Shown one piece after another: positions 56,244 through 64,000 of a stretch of 64,000 nucleotides of DNA (its first letter is position 1; each line of letters opens with the position of its first letter). Both the position numbers and the translations under genes were made by a program. Below the pieces are notes generated by a model, which saw only the letters and a list, made by a program, of their open reading frames with translations, did no database searches and had not been told where the DNA came from. Source of the DNA: Allorhizobium undicola ORS 992 = ATCC 700741 (lineage in GTDB: Bacteria; Pseudomonadota; Alphaproteobacteria; Rhizobiales; Rhizobiaceae); contig NZ_JHXQ01000019.1 of the NCBI RefSeq assembly GCF_000621665.1, positions 22,901 through 86,900 on the forward strand. The letters are read 5' to 3'.

Positions 56244-57830
56244 TCACTCCAGCGGGATCGCCACGAAGCGCAGATCGCCTCTGGCATTCGCCACCATGAG
56301 ATGGGCGCTGCGGCGGCCGTCATTCTTCAGCTTGGCCAGCTTTTCAGCCAGCACCTCGGGCGTATCGACGAATTCCTGGCCAACCTCCACGATCACCTCG
56401 CCAACTTTCAACCCCTTCTGCGCAGCCTGAGAGCCTGGCTCGACGCTGGTAATCAGCAGGCCTTCCACACTTTCGGCAATGGAGTTGGCGGCGCGGTTTT
56501 CGTCATCGAGTGTCTCTAAGCCAAGACCCATGATGCTATCGGCGGCCTCGCCCTGCTCCGCGCCATCCTTGCCCGGTGCATTCGGATCAGCCTGTTCCTC
56601 GCTCTTTGCGTCCGGCTTTTCGTCCTGCATTCTGGCAAGCCGCACCTTCACCGTCTGGCGCTTGCCATCGCGGAAGATCACGGCGTCAATCTCCTGATCG
56701 ATCGGGCTTTCGGCCACACTGCGCACGAGATCGCGGCTCTCCGCCACATCCTTGCCGTTGAAGGAAATGACGACATCGCCCACCTTGAGCGGCCCCTTGG
56801 CCGATGGCCCGCCATCGATGATGCTGCCGATCAGCGCGCCACGGCCAGCCTTGATGCCTGCCGCTTTCGCCAGATCGTCGGGCACCGGTTGGATGCGCAC
56901 GCCAAGCCAGCCGCGCCGCGTTTCCCCATATTGACGAAGCTGGTCGATGACATTCTGGGCAAGTTCGGTCGGCACGGCAAAACCGATGCCGATGGAGCCG
57001 CCGCTTGGCGAAATGATCGCCGTGTTGATGCCGATGACCTCACCGGCCATGTTGAACAGCGGGCCACCCGAATTGCCCTTGTTGATGGCGGCGTCGGTCT
57101 GGATGAAATTATCGTAAGGCCCGGCATTGATATTACGCCCCCGCGCCGAAACGATGCCAAGCGTAACCGAACCGCCAAGACCGAAGGGGTTGCCAATCGC
57201 CATGACCCAGTCACCGATGCGCATCTTTTTCGAATCACCGAACTTCACGGCCTGCAAGGGCTCCGGCGGCTCGACCTTCAGCACGGAAAGATCGGTTTTG
57301 GTATCCGTGCCGACAAGCTTGGCCTTGAGCTTGGAACCATCGGCAAAGATGACCTCGATGTCGTCGGCATTTTCAATGACGTGGTTGTTGGTGACGATAT
57401 AGCCGGAAGGATCGATCACGAAGCCCGAACCCAGCGAATTCACCTTGTGATTGGGGCCATCGCCGCCGCGATTCTTGAAAAAGTCCTCGAAGAGATCCTC
57501 GAAGGGCGAGCCCTTCGGCACCTGTGGCACGGGGCTGGTTTCCTCGTCCTTGACATTCTGCGAGGTGGCGATGTTGACGACCGATTGCAGCAGGCCTTCG
57601 GCAATATCGGAAACCGGCGCCGGGCCGGTCAGCTTGGCATTGGCCGCAGGCGCCCCGCCCGGTTGGGCGCCAAGCGCGGTTTGCGCGAAAGCCGGAAAGG
57701 CCGTCTCGCCCGCCATGCCCGCGGCCAGCAGCAGACACAGCCCCGTCATGCCAAGCCCCCGCATCCGGAGGCTGGACGGATAGGGGCAAGCGCCCTTCTG
57801 ACGCGGGTTCGTTGCGGCGCGCTGCTTCAT
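56244..57830 (-). CDS. degP: Periplasmic serine protease of the DegP/HtrA (Do) family
   Basis: 528 residues with a signal peptide (LGMTGLCLLLAAGMAGETAF, cut after FAQ), a trypsin-like domain with His in IVTNNHVIENAD, Asp in DTKTDLSVLKV and Ser in INKGNSGGPLFNMAGE, and two PDZ domains (RRGWLGVRIQPVPDDL and LITSVEPGSQAAQKGLKVGE). Degrades or refolds misfolded envelope proteins; related to the DegP/HtrA of Brucella stress resistance. Start ATG has AGAGGAAG upstream. Lies downstream of hflKC, as is common in this order of bacteria. Confidence 0.94.
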   Translation of the reverse strand: MKQRAATNPRQKGACPYPSSLRMRGLGMTGLCLLLAAGMAGETAFPAFAQTALGAQPGGAPAANAKLTGPAPVSDIAEGLLQSVVNIATSQNVKDEETSPVPQVPKGSPFEDLFEDFFKNRGGDGPNHKVNSLGSGFVIDPSGYIVTNNHVIENADDIEVIFADGSKLKAKLVGTDTKTDLSVLKVEPPEPLQAVKFGDSKKMRIGDWVMAIGNPFGLGGSVTLGIVSARGRNINAGPYDNFIQTDAAINKGNSGGPLFNMAGEVIGINTAIISPSGGSIGIGFAVPTELAQNVIDQLRQYGETRRGWLGVRIQPVPDDLAKAAGIKAGRGALIGSIIDGGPSAKGPLKVGDVVISFNGKDVAESRDLVRSVAESPIDQEIDAVIFRDGKRQTVKVRLARMQDEKPDAKSEEQADPNAPGKDGAEQGEAADSIMGLGLETLDDENRAANSIAESVEGLLITSVEPGSQAAQKGLKVGEVIVEVGQEFVDTPEVLAEKLAKLKNDGRRSAHLMVANARGDLRFVAIPLE

Positions 57831-57931
57831 CGGCTTCCTCTGCGAGACATTCGAGTGCGGGGCATCATAGGACGTGGCGCTTCAAACCGAAACGGTGGAC
57901 CATGACTTGTTCACGCTATCTTGAGGGCAAA

Positions 57932-58098
57932 AGAGCATTTTCAGGAAAAGCGGAAGCCGGTTTTCCGTCTGAAAATGCGAAAAAACCAAATAGTTAGAGC
58001 ATTTCCAGCAAAAGTGTATTCGGTTTTGCGTCCGGAAATGCGTCGAAACAGACAGTTAGAGCCTTTCACCGTTTCCGTGAAACAGTGAAAGGCTCTAG
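57932..58098. repeat. Palindromic repeat, family 2, copy 3 (one partial and one full unit in tandem)
   Basis: A left partial unit (AGAGCATTTTCAGGAAAAGC ... AATGCGAAAAAACC) runs into a full unit starting TTAGAGCATTTCCAGCAAAA and ending GAAACAGTGAAAGGCTCT. It fills most of the spacer between hflC and degP. Confidence 0.82.
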
Positions 58099-58123
58099 AA
58101 AGGCCGCCGCACGATTGAACCAA

Positions 58124-58150
58124 TAAAAAAGGGCAGCCCGTGAGCTGCCC
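58124..58150 (-). terminator. Rho-independent terminator of hflKC
   Basis: On the minus strand GGGCAGCTCACGGGCTGCCC is followed by a T-rich tail, 24 bases after the hflC stop. Confidence 0.88.
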
Positions 58151-58173
58151 TCTGCAATGGATCGCGATAGCAC

Positions 58174-59082
58174 TCAAGGCTGGCGCGGCTGAACCGGGGC
58201 GGGCTGAGGTGCCGTACCCGTTTCCGAATTGAAAAAGCGGAAGAACTCCGAATTCGGCGACAGGACCATGCTCGTACCGTTGGTACCAAGCGCCTGATTA
58301 TAGGCGCTCATCGAGCGATAAAACTCGAAGAAGGCCGGATCGCGCTGATAGGCATCGGCGAAGATACGGTTACGGTCGGCATCGCCCTGACCACGCAGGA
58401 TTTCCGACTCGCGCTGGGCATCCGCCTGCAATTCCACCACCTGACGGTCGGCAATGGCGCGGCGGCGCTGACCTTCTTCGTTACCACGTGCGCGGATCAG
58501 TTCGGCCTCGGCCAGACGCTCGGAGCGCATACGGGCATAGGTCTGCTGCGAAACCTCCTGCGTGAGGTCCGTACGACGAATGCGGACATCCTCGATCTTC
58601 AGGCCAAGGTTCTCGGCATCGGTCTTCAGATCGGCCGCCACTTCCTGCATCATCTGCGAGCGCTCTTCCGAAAGGGCGGCCTCAAAACCGCGCTGACCAT
58701 AGACGCGGCGCAGCGAGGCATCGAGACGGGTGCGAAGGCGCGATTCCGCCGTTTCGCGATCGCCGCCGCTGACGATACCGATAAAGCGGCGCGGATCGGC
58801 GATGCGGTAGATGAGGAAAGCATCCACCTCATAGAATTTGCCGCCGGAAACCTGCACGCGGATATTGTCGAGATCGAAGCGCAGGGCCTGATCGGAGACA
58901 AGCTGCACGCGGTCCACGAAGGGCACCTTGAAGAACAGGCCAGGCTCGCTGTAGACGGCCTTGATCTGGCCGAAACGCACCACGATGGCCTGCTGGCGCT
59001 GGTTGACGACGAAGATCGAGGAATAGATCAGCAGCAGAATGACCGCCAGACCGACCAGAACAGACATCAGACGATTGGTCAT
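58174..59082 (-). CDS. hflC: Modulator of FtsH protease HflC
   Basis: 302 residues. N-terminal membrane helix (VLVGLAVILLLIYSSIFVVN), then the SPFH/prohibitin domain (QRQQAIVVRFGQIKAVYSEP, GLFFKVPFVDRVQLVSDQ) and a coiled-coil tail (QTYARMRSERLAEAELIRAR). With HflK it forms the membrane cage that restrains FtsH. One base separates it from hflK, so the two are coupled. Confidence 0.95.
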   Translation of the reverse strand: MTNRLMSVLVGLAVILLLIYSSIFVVNQRQQAIVVRFGQIKAVYSEPGLFFKVPFVDRVQLVSDQALRFDLDNIRVQVSGGKFYEVDAFLIYRIADPRRFIGIVSGGDRETAESRLRTRLDASLRRVYGQRGFEAALSEERSQMMQEVAADLKTDAENLGLKIEDVRIRRTDLTQEVSQQTYARMRSERLAEAELIRARGNEEGQRRRAIADRQVVELQADAQRESEILRGQGDADRNRIFADAYQRDPAFFEFYRSMSAYNQALGTNGTSMVLSPNSEFFRFFNSETGTAPQPAPVQPRQP

Positions 59083-59083
59083 C

Positions 59084-60190
59084 TTACTTGCCTCCCTGCG
59101 TCTGCTGGCTGCCCATGCGGCCGATTTCGTTCAAGGGCAGGTAAGGCACCACGCCCTGCTGGTCATCCACGATAACCTTGTTCGACTTCTTCAGAACCTG
59201 CTCCATGGTTTCAAGGTAAAGACGCTTGCGCGTCACATCCGGCGCCTTGGTATACTGGTCGTAGATGGAGACGAAGCGCTGGGCCTCACCTTCCGCTTCC
59301 TTCACGACGCGATCCTTGTAGGCTGCCGCCTCTTCGCGGATCTGCGCCGCCTGACCACGGGCCTGGCCGAGACGCTGGTTGGCATATTGGTTCGCCTCTT
59401 CCACGAAGCGGTCCTCGTCCTGCTCGGCGCGCTGCACTTCGTCGAAGGCATCGGCCACTTCACGCGGCGGTGCTGCATCCTCGATGGCCACCGAGTTGAT
59501 GGCGATGCCAGCCCCGTAGGTATCCATGGTGCCCTGGATGATATTGCGCACATCGAAGGCGATCTGCTGGCGCTGGTCGCGGAAAATATCCTGCGCGGGC
59601 CTGCGGCCCACCACTTCGCGCATGGCGCTCTCGGCCACCTGCTGCAAGGTTTGCGGCGGGGTTTCGAGGTTGAAAAGATAGGCCTTCGGATCGCTCACCG
59701 TATAAAGCACGGAGAACTGTACGTTGACGATATTCTGGTCTCCGGTCAGCATCAGCCCCGCCGTGGAGGTGGATGAGGCGCGCGCGCCAATATTCTGCTG
59801 CTGCTCCGTGACCTTGACCTTTTCGACCGTCTCGAAGGGCCAGAGATGGAAATGCAGGCCTTCGCCGGAAATCTCGTCCTTCGGCTTGCCGAAGCGCATT
59901 TCCACGCCGCGTTCGTCCGGCTGCACGGTGTAGATGGCCTGGCTGAGCCAGAAGCCGCCCAGCACAAGCGCCAGCACCACGGCCACGCCGCCATTGCCGC
60001 CACCGGGAAGCATGTTCCGGAACCGGTCCTGCCCCTTGCGAATGATGTCTTCAAGATCCGGCGGCTGCTTGCCGCCGCCATTGCCGCCACCGCCACGCGG
60101 GCGGTTCGGTCCCTGTCCCCAGGGCCCTTGATTGTTACCGTTGCCGCCGCCCCAAGGACCGCCGCCGCCGTTCTGATTGCTCCAAGGCAT
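59084..60190 (-). CDS. hflK: Modulator of FtsH protease HflK
   Basis: 368 residues. Gly/Asn/Pro-rich N-terminus (MPWSNQNGGGGPWGGGNGNN), membrane helix VAVVLALVLGGFWLSQAIYT, SPFH domain QPDERGVEMRFGKPKDEISG, and coiled-coil region (RAEQDEDRFVEEANQYANQR). Partner of HflC. The ATG is preceded by GAGGTTTGA. Confidence 0.95.
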   Translation of the reverse strand: MPWSNQNGGGGPWGGGNGNNQGPWGQGPNRPRGGGGNGGGKQPPDLEDIIRKGQDRFRNMLPGGGNGGVAVVLALVLGGFWLSQAIYTVQPDERGVEMRFGKPKDEISGEGLHFHLWPFETVEKVKVTEQQQNIGARASSTSTAGLMLTGDQNIVNVQFSVLYTVSDPKAYLFNLETPPQTLQQVAESAMREVVGRRPAQDIFRDQRQQIAFDVRNIIQGTMDTYGAGIAINSVAIEDAAPPREVADAFDEVQRAEQDEDRFVEEANQYANQRLGQARGQAAQIREEAAAYKDRVVKEAEGEAQRFVSIYDQYTKAPDVTRKRLYLETMEQVLKKSNKVIVDDQQGVVPYLPLNEIGRMGSQQTQGGK

Positions 60191-60335
60191 TCAAACCTCT
60201 TTGGTCGAAAACTCCCACGCCCGCAACGGTGACGTTTTCAGGTCAACCACTGGGATTGTTCCCGTTATAGGTATCGCGGAACCCGCTTTCAACGAGCCCC
60301 CCGAAACTTCTTCCCGTTCTCTGAAAAATAAAGGG

Positions 60336-60442
60336 TTAAAGCATAATCCGACCGGAGTGAAACGAGGATCGACAAGATTATGCTTCAAAAAGGAAACGTT
60401 AGAGCGCCGATCTGATTCAATCAGATCGAAAAGCGCTCTAAC
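60336..60442. repeat. Palindromic repeat, family 3, copy 2 (encodes the end of folA)
   Basis: Two hairpins: AAAGCATAATCC...GATTATGCTT around ACCGGAGTGAAACGAGGATC (60338-60385), then GTTAGAGCGCCGATCTGATT...AATCAGATCGAAAAGCGCTCTAAC (60398-60442). Related to the copy at 10076-10171. The right hairpin covers the last codons and stop of folA. Confidence 0.82.
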
Positions 60443-60960
60443 GGCGCTGTCCTGCGGCGATAAACCGCGTATCGTGTCGCATGGTCGTCTCGCTCGCCGG
60501 CGGGAATCGCGGTTTCTTCCACAAGGACAAACAGTGCCGGATCAATTGCCGGGAAAAACGTGTCGCCATCGGCAATATCGGCCTCAACATGCGTCACATG
60601 CAGGCAATCGGCCAAGGGCATGGCCTGCCGGTAGATTTCCCCGCCGCCGATCACGCAGATTTCATCGACGCCCAATGTCTGCGCCAGCGCCCCTGCCCGC
60701 GTAAAAGCCTCACTCAGACTGCCAACCGTTTCCACACCCCCCACATCTATGGCTGCGCCACGGCTGACCACGATATGCGGACGCCCCGGCAAAGGACGGC
60801 TGCCAAAGCTCTCGAAGGTCTTTCGGCCCAGAACCAGAGGCTTGCCCATGGTCAGCGCCTTGAAGCGCTTGAGATCGGTGGAAAGCTTCCACGGCATATC
60901 CCCATCGCGGCCAATCACATGATTGCGCGATACCGCCACAAGGATGGAAATTTCCGCCAT
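60421..60960 (-). CDS. folA: Dihydrofolate reductase
   Basis: 179 residues. SILVAVSRNHVIGRDGDMPW (active-site region), LSTDLKRFKALTMGKPLVLG, GRKTFESFGSRPLPGRPHIV and CVIGGGEIYRQAMPLADCLH are all normal. The last residues (LERFSI) and the stop codon come from a palindromic repeat. I chose MAEISILVAVSR at 60960, with a strong GGGAGGAAG box; the frame is open upstream through the repeat array, but that extension is repeats and not conserved protein. Reduces dihydrofolate made by ThyA. Confidence 0.94.
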   Translation of the reverse strand: MAEISILVAVSRNHVIGRDGDMPWKLSTDLKRFKALTMGKPLVLGRKTFESFGSRPLPGRPHIVVSRGAAIDVGGVETVGSLSEAFTRAGALAQTLGVDEICVIGGGEIYRQAMPLADCLHVTHVEADIADGDTFFPAIDPALFVLVEETAIPAGERDDHATRYAVYRRRTAPLERFSI

Positions 60961-60984
60961 GCTCTTCCTCCCGCAGTCATTACA

Positions 60985-61193
60985 GCATCGGCCTGATCCG
61001 AAAACCGGTGCCCACTTTTCGGGCCGATGCTTTTTTTCGCGCATCGGCTGATCCGAAAACCGGCATCCACTTTTCGGGCCGATGCTTTTCTCATGCATCG
61101 GCTGATCCGAAAACCGGTATCCACTTTTCGGGCCGATGCTTTTCTCATGCATCGGCTGATCCGAAAACCGGCATCCACTTTTCGGGCCGATGC
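60985..61193. repeat. Tandem array of four 54/55-bp palindromic units (family 4, array 2)
   Basis: CCGG landmarks at 61005, 61060, 61114 and 61168. Each unit carries GCATCGGCTGATCCGAAAAC, then CCACTTTTCGGGCCGATGC, with arms GCATCGGC/GCCGATGC. It lies between the doxX-like stop and the folA start. Confidence 0.88.
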
Positions 61194-61246
61194 TGGACCC
61201 CAGCTTTTACGGATTTCTGCCAGGATGAAAAGCGCGGATGGACCTG

Positions 61247-61639
61247 TCAGGCCCGACCCGTTTTTGCATCCACGCTCAACGAGCCACCGCCAGCGATGAA
61301 GATGTAGAGGAAGACGAAGCAGAACAGAATGGCCGCATCACCGCCATTATTCACGGGGAAGAAATTTTTCGGTGCATGGCCAATGAAATAGGCGAAAGCG
61401 CAAAGGCCGGACGCCAGAAAGGCCGCCGGGCGTGTGAATAGCCCAATGACCAGCAGCACGCCTGTCACCAGCTCGATCACACCCGCAATCCAGGACAGGC
61501 TGAACATGGCCGGGCTCATCTGCGAAACCGGAAAGCCCAACAGCTTTGCAGTGCCGTGCTCAAGAAGCAGGAGTGCCGCTATGATGCGCAGCACGGACAA
61601 GACAACAGGCGACCACGATGTCAAACGACCGGAAAACAT
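61247..61639 (-). CDS. DoxX-family membrane protein
   Basis: 130 residues with four membrane helices: VVLSVLRIIAALLLLEHGTA, then MFSLSWIAGVIELVTGVLLV, FLASGLCAFAYFIGHAP and ILFCFVFLYIFIAGGGS. The G-T-A-K-L-LG pattern after helix 1 fits the DoxX/SURF4 group; the function is not settled (redox or quinone-linked in some species). I chose MFSGRLTSWS at 61639. Placed between thyA and folA. Confidence 0.83.
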   Translation of the reverse strand: MFSGRLTSWSPVVLSVLRIIAALLLLEHGTAKLLGFPVSQMSPAMFSLSWIAGVIELVTGVLLVIGLFTRPAAFLASGLCAFAYFIGHAPKNFFPVNNGGDAAILFCFVFLYIFIAGGGSLSVDAKTGRA

Positions 61640-61755
61640 GACAAACCCTCTCAATAATAAAGATGAAGGCTATAAAGCCTGTCCGCATGACACTGTCACC
61701 GGCGCCATGCTCACTTCCTCGTGATAATTTGTCATCTCACCCGCAAAAATGCCGA

Positions 61756-62550
61756 TCAAACGGCAATTGGCGCCTTGATCGAGGGGTCGGCCACATAATT
61801 TTCCAGCGTGAAATCCTCAAAGCGGAAGGCAAAAAGATCGTCCACCGCCGGATTGAGCCGCATGGTCGGCAAAGGCTTGGGGCTTCTGGTCAATTGCAGG
61901 CGCGCCTGCTCGAAATGGTTGGCGTAAAGATGTGCATCACCCAGGGTGTGAATGAAATCGCCCGCGCGAAGGCCCGTCACCTGCGCCACCATCATCGTCA
62001 GCAGCGCGTAGGAGGCAATATTGAACGGCACGCCAAGGAAAATATCGGCTGAGCGCTGGTAAAGCTGGCAGGACAGCCTGCCATCGGCAACATAAAACTG
62101 GAAAAGGCAATGGCAAGGCGGCAGGGCCATGTCATCCACCTCTGCCGGGTTCCAGGCGGAAACGATATGGCGCCGGGAATTGGGATTCTTGCGGATCCCC
62201 TCGACCAGATTGGCGATCTGGTCGATATGACCACCGTCACCGGCAGGCCAGGAGCGCCATTGCGCGCCGTATACAGGCCCGAGCTCGCCGTTTTCATCGG
62301 CCCACTCATCCCAGATGCTCACCCCGTTTTCTTTCAGATAGGCAATGTTCGTCTCGCCTTTCAGAAACCACAGCAATTCATGGATGATGGAGCGCAGATG
62401 CAGCTTCTTGGTGGTCAGAACAGGAAAACCTTCCTCGAGGTCGAACCGCATCTGATAGCCGAAAACCGAACGGGTGCCGGTGCCGGTGCGGTCGCCGCGA
62501 TCCGTGCCGTTTTCAAGCACATGCGTGAGAAGATCGAGATATTGCTGCAT
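61756..62550 (-). CDS. thyA: Thymidylate synthase
   Basis: 264-residue standard length. [20 protein letters not shown], then [33 protein letters not shown], catalytic Cys in [16 protein letters not shown] and [20 protein letters not shown]. Uses methylene-tetrahydrofolate and leaves dihydrofolate, the substrate of FolA downstream. Start at Met 62550; a longer upstream frame is unconserved. Confidence 0.97.
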   Translation of the reverse strand: MQQYLDLLTHVLENGTDRGDRTGTGTRSVFGYQMRFDLEEGFPVLTTKKLHLRSIIHELLWFLKGETNIAYLKENGVSIWDEWADENGELGPVYGAQWRSWPAGDGGHIDQIANLVEGIRKNPNSRRHIVSAWNPAEVDDMALPPCHCLFQFYVADGRLSCQLYQRSADIFLGVPFNIASYALLTMMVAQVTGLRAGDFIHTLGDAHLYANHFEQARLQLTRSPKPLPTMRLNPAVDDLFAFRFEDFTLENYVADPSIKAPIAV

Positions 62551-62737
62551 ATAAGCCTGCCTTTTGGCGCCTCGTCTCGCACGTAAATCGCGCGATGTTT
62601 CGCGCACGCGCATTCGAAACCGCGGCGTCTCTAAAGCGCAAGTCTACAATTCGGGCAGCGGAGGGGGAAGTCGCTTTCCCGATAACCAACAGAATAAAGC
62701 AGACAACAGTCCGGTCTTCAGCGGCAAGCCGAAATAT

Positions 62738-62778
62738 GCCCATGCATCGCGCCTGTTGAAAAAACGCGATGCATGGCG
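62738..62778 (-). terminator. Candidate hairpin terminator before thyA
   Basis: GCCATGCATCGCG (minus strand) and CGCGATGCATGGGC flank a T-rich loop, just after the stop codon of the gene at the right edge. Confidence 0.55.
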
Positions 62779-62790
62779 CGCAGCAGGCCG

Positions 62791-64000
62791 TCAGCTCGGA
62801 ACAGCCGCATCCGTATAGCCGTGCAGTTTGCGGTATTCATCCACCCCGGCGCGGATCGCGGTCCAATCGGTCGGCGTCAGCACTCTTTCCGCGTTATCGT
62901 CCTTATAGGGAACGCCATTGCGGTCGGTCTGGTCGGACTTGATGTAATACAGGGACATTTTATTATCCAGCAACCGGGTCAGGTCCTGATCCAGCGCATC
63001 GCGATTTTCATTGAATTTCTTTTCCTGAAGCGCGACGTTGTAAAGCGTGTAACCCACCCATGCCGCCCACGACACGATGGCCGCCCCGGTAAAAATGGTT
63101 GAAAAGCCAAGCGGCAGGAAGCGTGTGGCAGCGCTGGCCGCAGCACTGGCGCTACGCCCGAAGGTCGAGTTCGCCAGCATTTCGGCAATGCCCGTCACGC
63201 CTTCCACCACGCCCACCGTATCCGCAACCGTGCCAATGCCCATGAAGATCAGCGATCCCGTATCGGTTCCGTCGCGCACCGCCTTGAAGAACTGGTAGAA
63301 TTCGACGGGCGCCCAGGCAACCGCACCGACGCCGCTCAAAACCGTGGCCGTGTTCTTCAGCATCGAGGAGACGACACGCCGCTCGGCCGCGACCAGTTCC
63401 GCATCCGCCTGGAAGAGCGAGCCCAAAAACGATTTGGACTGTTCAACCGCAAGCCCCGCACCTTTCAGCACGCTGGCAAGGCTGGACATGCTGTGCAGCA
63501 CCACAATGCCGATATTATCCCAGGTGGGATTGTTGAGGTTCGTTCCCGCCCAGACCGCACGCGCCCCGTTCAATATGCCCGTGACGCCGGCAATCAACGA
63601 TTCACGGTAATTCTCAAGCCCCACCCCGGCAGGCGGTGTCGTCACCGTTTTGCCCACCAGTTCCGTCAGCTGGTTTTTCAGCGTCTCGATACTGCCGCCG
63701 GGCTTCATCAGCGACCAGGCCGCCGAAATCAGCGTGGTGATATTGGCCTTGTAGGCCGTGAGCGCTGTCTGGTTATCCTTGAAATAGGTCTGGGCCAGCG
63801 CCTCGATCGACGGTGACAAAATCTTCGAAAGTCCCGCGCTCTGATCCGCGCCCGAAATCACCAGCGGGGCAATCACCGACGTGTTCTCGCCCTGAACATT
63901 GCCTTTCACGAAATCGCTCAGCCGCGTGGCCATGCTCGCCATGCTTTTCGTCCACTCGTCCGCATCGACAGTTGCGGGATTGGAACGCATGACCTCGTCG
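62791..64000 (-). CDS. Unrecognised membrane-associated protein (open at window edge)
   Basis: At least 399 residues. The frame is open to the window edge, and the first Met (63990) has only GAGGTC four bases upstream, so the gene may begin outside. Its N-terminal half is helical and hydrophilic (SMASMATRLSDFVKGN, YFKDNQTALTAYKANIT). Then comes a Gly/Ala-rich part with likely membrane segments (SLIFMGIGTVADTVGVVEGV, STIFTGAAIVSWAAWVGYTL) and a charged tail ending YTDAAVPS. I recognise no domain; toxin or surface-protein translocation domains can look similar, but nothing proves this. Confidence 0.6.
   Translation of the reverse strand, partial: DEVMRSNPATVDADEWTKSMASMATRLSDFVKGNVQGENTSVIAPLVISGADQSAGLSKILSPSIEALAQTYFKDNQTALTAYKANITTLISAAWSLMKPGGSIETLKNQLTELVGKTVTTPPAGVGLENYRESLIAGVTGILNGARAVWAGTNLNNPTWDNIGIVVLHSMSSLASVLKGAGLAVEQSKSFLGSLFQADAELVAAERRVVSSMLKNTATVLSGVGAVAWAPVEFYQFFKAVRDGTDTGSLIFMGIGTVADTVGVVEGVTGIAEMLANSTFGRSASAAASAATRFLPLGFSTIFTGAAIVSWAAWVGYTLYNVALQEKKFNENRDALDQDLTRLLDNKMSLYYIKSDQTDRNGVPYKDDNAERVLTPTDWTAIRAGVDEYRKLHGYTDAAVPS

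Noticed and set aside
60961..61152. N-terminal extension of folA through the repeat array
   Set aside because: The strong GGGAGGAAG site before 60960 and the normal DHFR N-terminus argue for the internal start.
60985..61193. CRISPR array
   Set aside because: Repeats are contiguous 54/55-base hairpin units without unique spacers and no cas genes are present; the same holds for 35190-35388.

Overview
This window is a dense, GC-rich chromosome segment from an alphaproteobacterium of the Brucellaceae, that is Brucella or a very close relative in the Brucella/Ochrobactrum group. The evidence is the gene set (a BepC-type TolC, PopZ, ExoR, a BhuTUV/BhuQ haem locus, hflKC-degP) and four copies of a 104-bp double-hairpin repeat whose size and form match the published Bru-RS elements. 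I could not run a database search, so the species is not fixed.

Layout. 1-10 kb: argS (3' end outside the window), dgt, erpA, xthA, exoR, a FadL-type porin and valS. 10-17 kb: popZ, bepC, pcm, a small gene split by a Bru-RS-like element, tRNA-Cys, a soluble PAS chemoreceptor and an ECF sigma factor. 17-24 kb: divergent cobT/cobS (B12 lower-ligand assembly), a small DUF1289 protein, a membrane aspartyl protease, and a divergent haem locus (bhuQ-huvX against bhuTUV). 24-32 kb: a large MscS channel, a methyltransferase, an XRE regulator flanked by two direct Bru-RS copies, a tandem receiver protein and an ABC-2 exporter. 32.1-33.3 kb: a long palindrome and an AT-richer orphan stretch ending at tRNA-Lys.

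33-46 kb: PhzF, Nudix, an aminotransferase, a second soluble PAS chemoreceptor divergent from a CarH/LitR-like B12-binding MerR regulator, ilvC with its TetR regulator, a tiny lipoprotein, Lrp, a racemase, a HxlR/quinone reductase pair and pdxJ. 46-54 kb: a MerR-LuxR hybrid regulator, a RecD-like helicase, ilvIH preceded by a leader-peptide attenuator, and a HerA-like ATPase. 54-64 kb: miaA/serB (divergent, almost overlapping), a GNAT acetyltransferase, and the membrane quality-control and folate block thyA-doxX-folA-hflK-hflC-degP, all on the minus strand. An unrecognised membrane protein runs off the right edge.

Functional themes. Branched-chain amino acid synthesis (ilvIH with attenuator, ilvC) and Lrp lie close together. 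Haem uptake and haem breakdown share one divergent promoter region. CobS/CobT supply the cobalamin that the CarH-like regulator would need. The most striking structural feature is the palindromic repeat population: at least five families sit between genes, often exactly on stop codons, and one of them forms the C-terminal end of dihydrofolate reductase.
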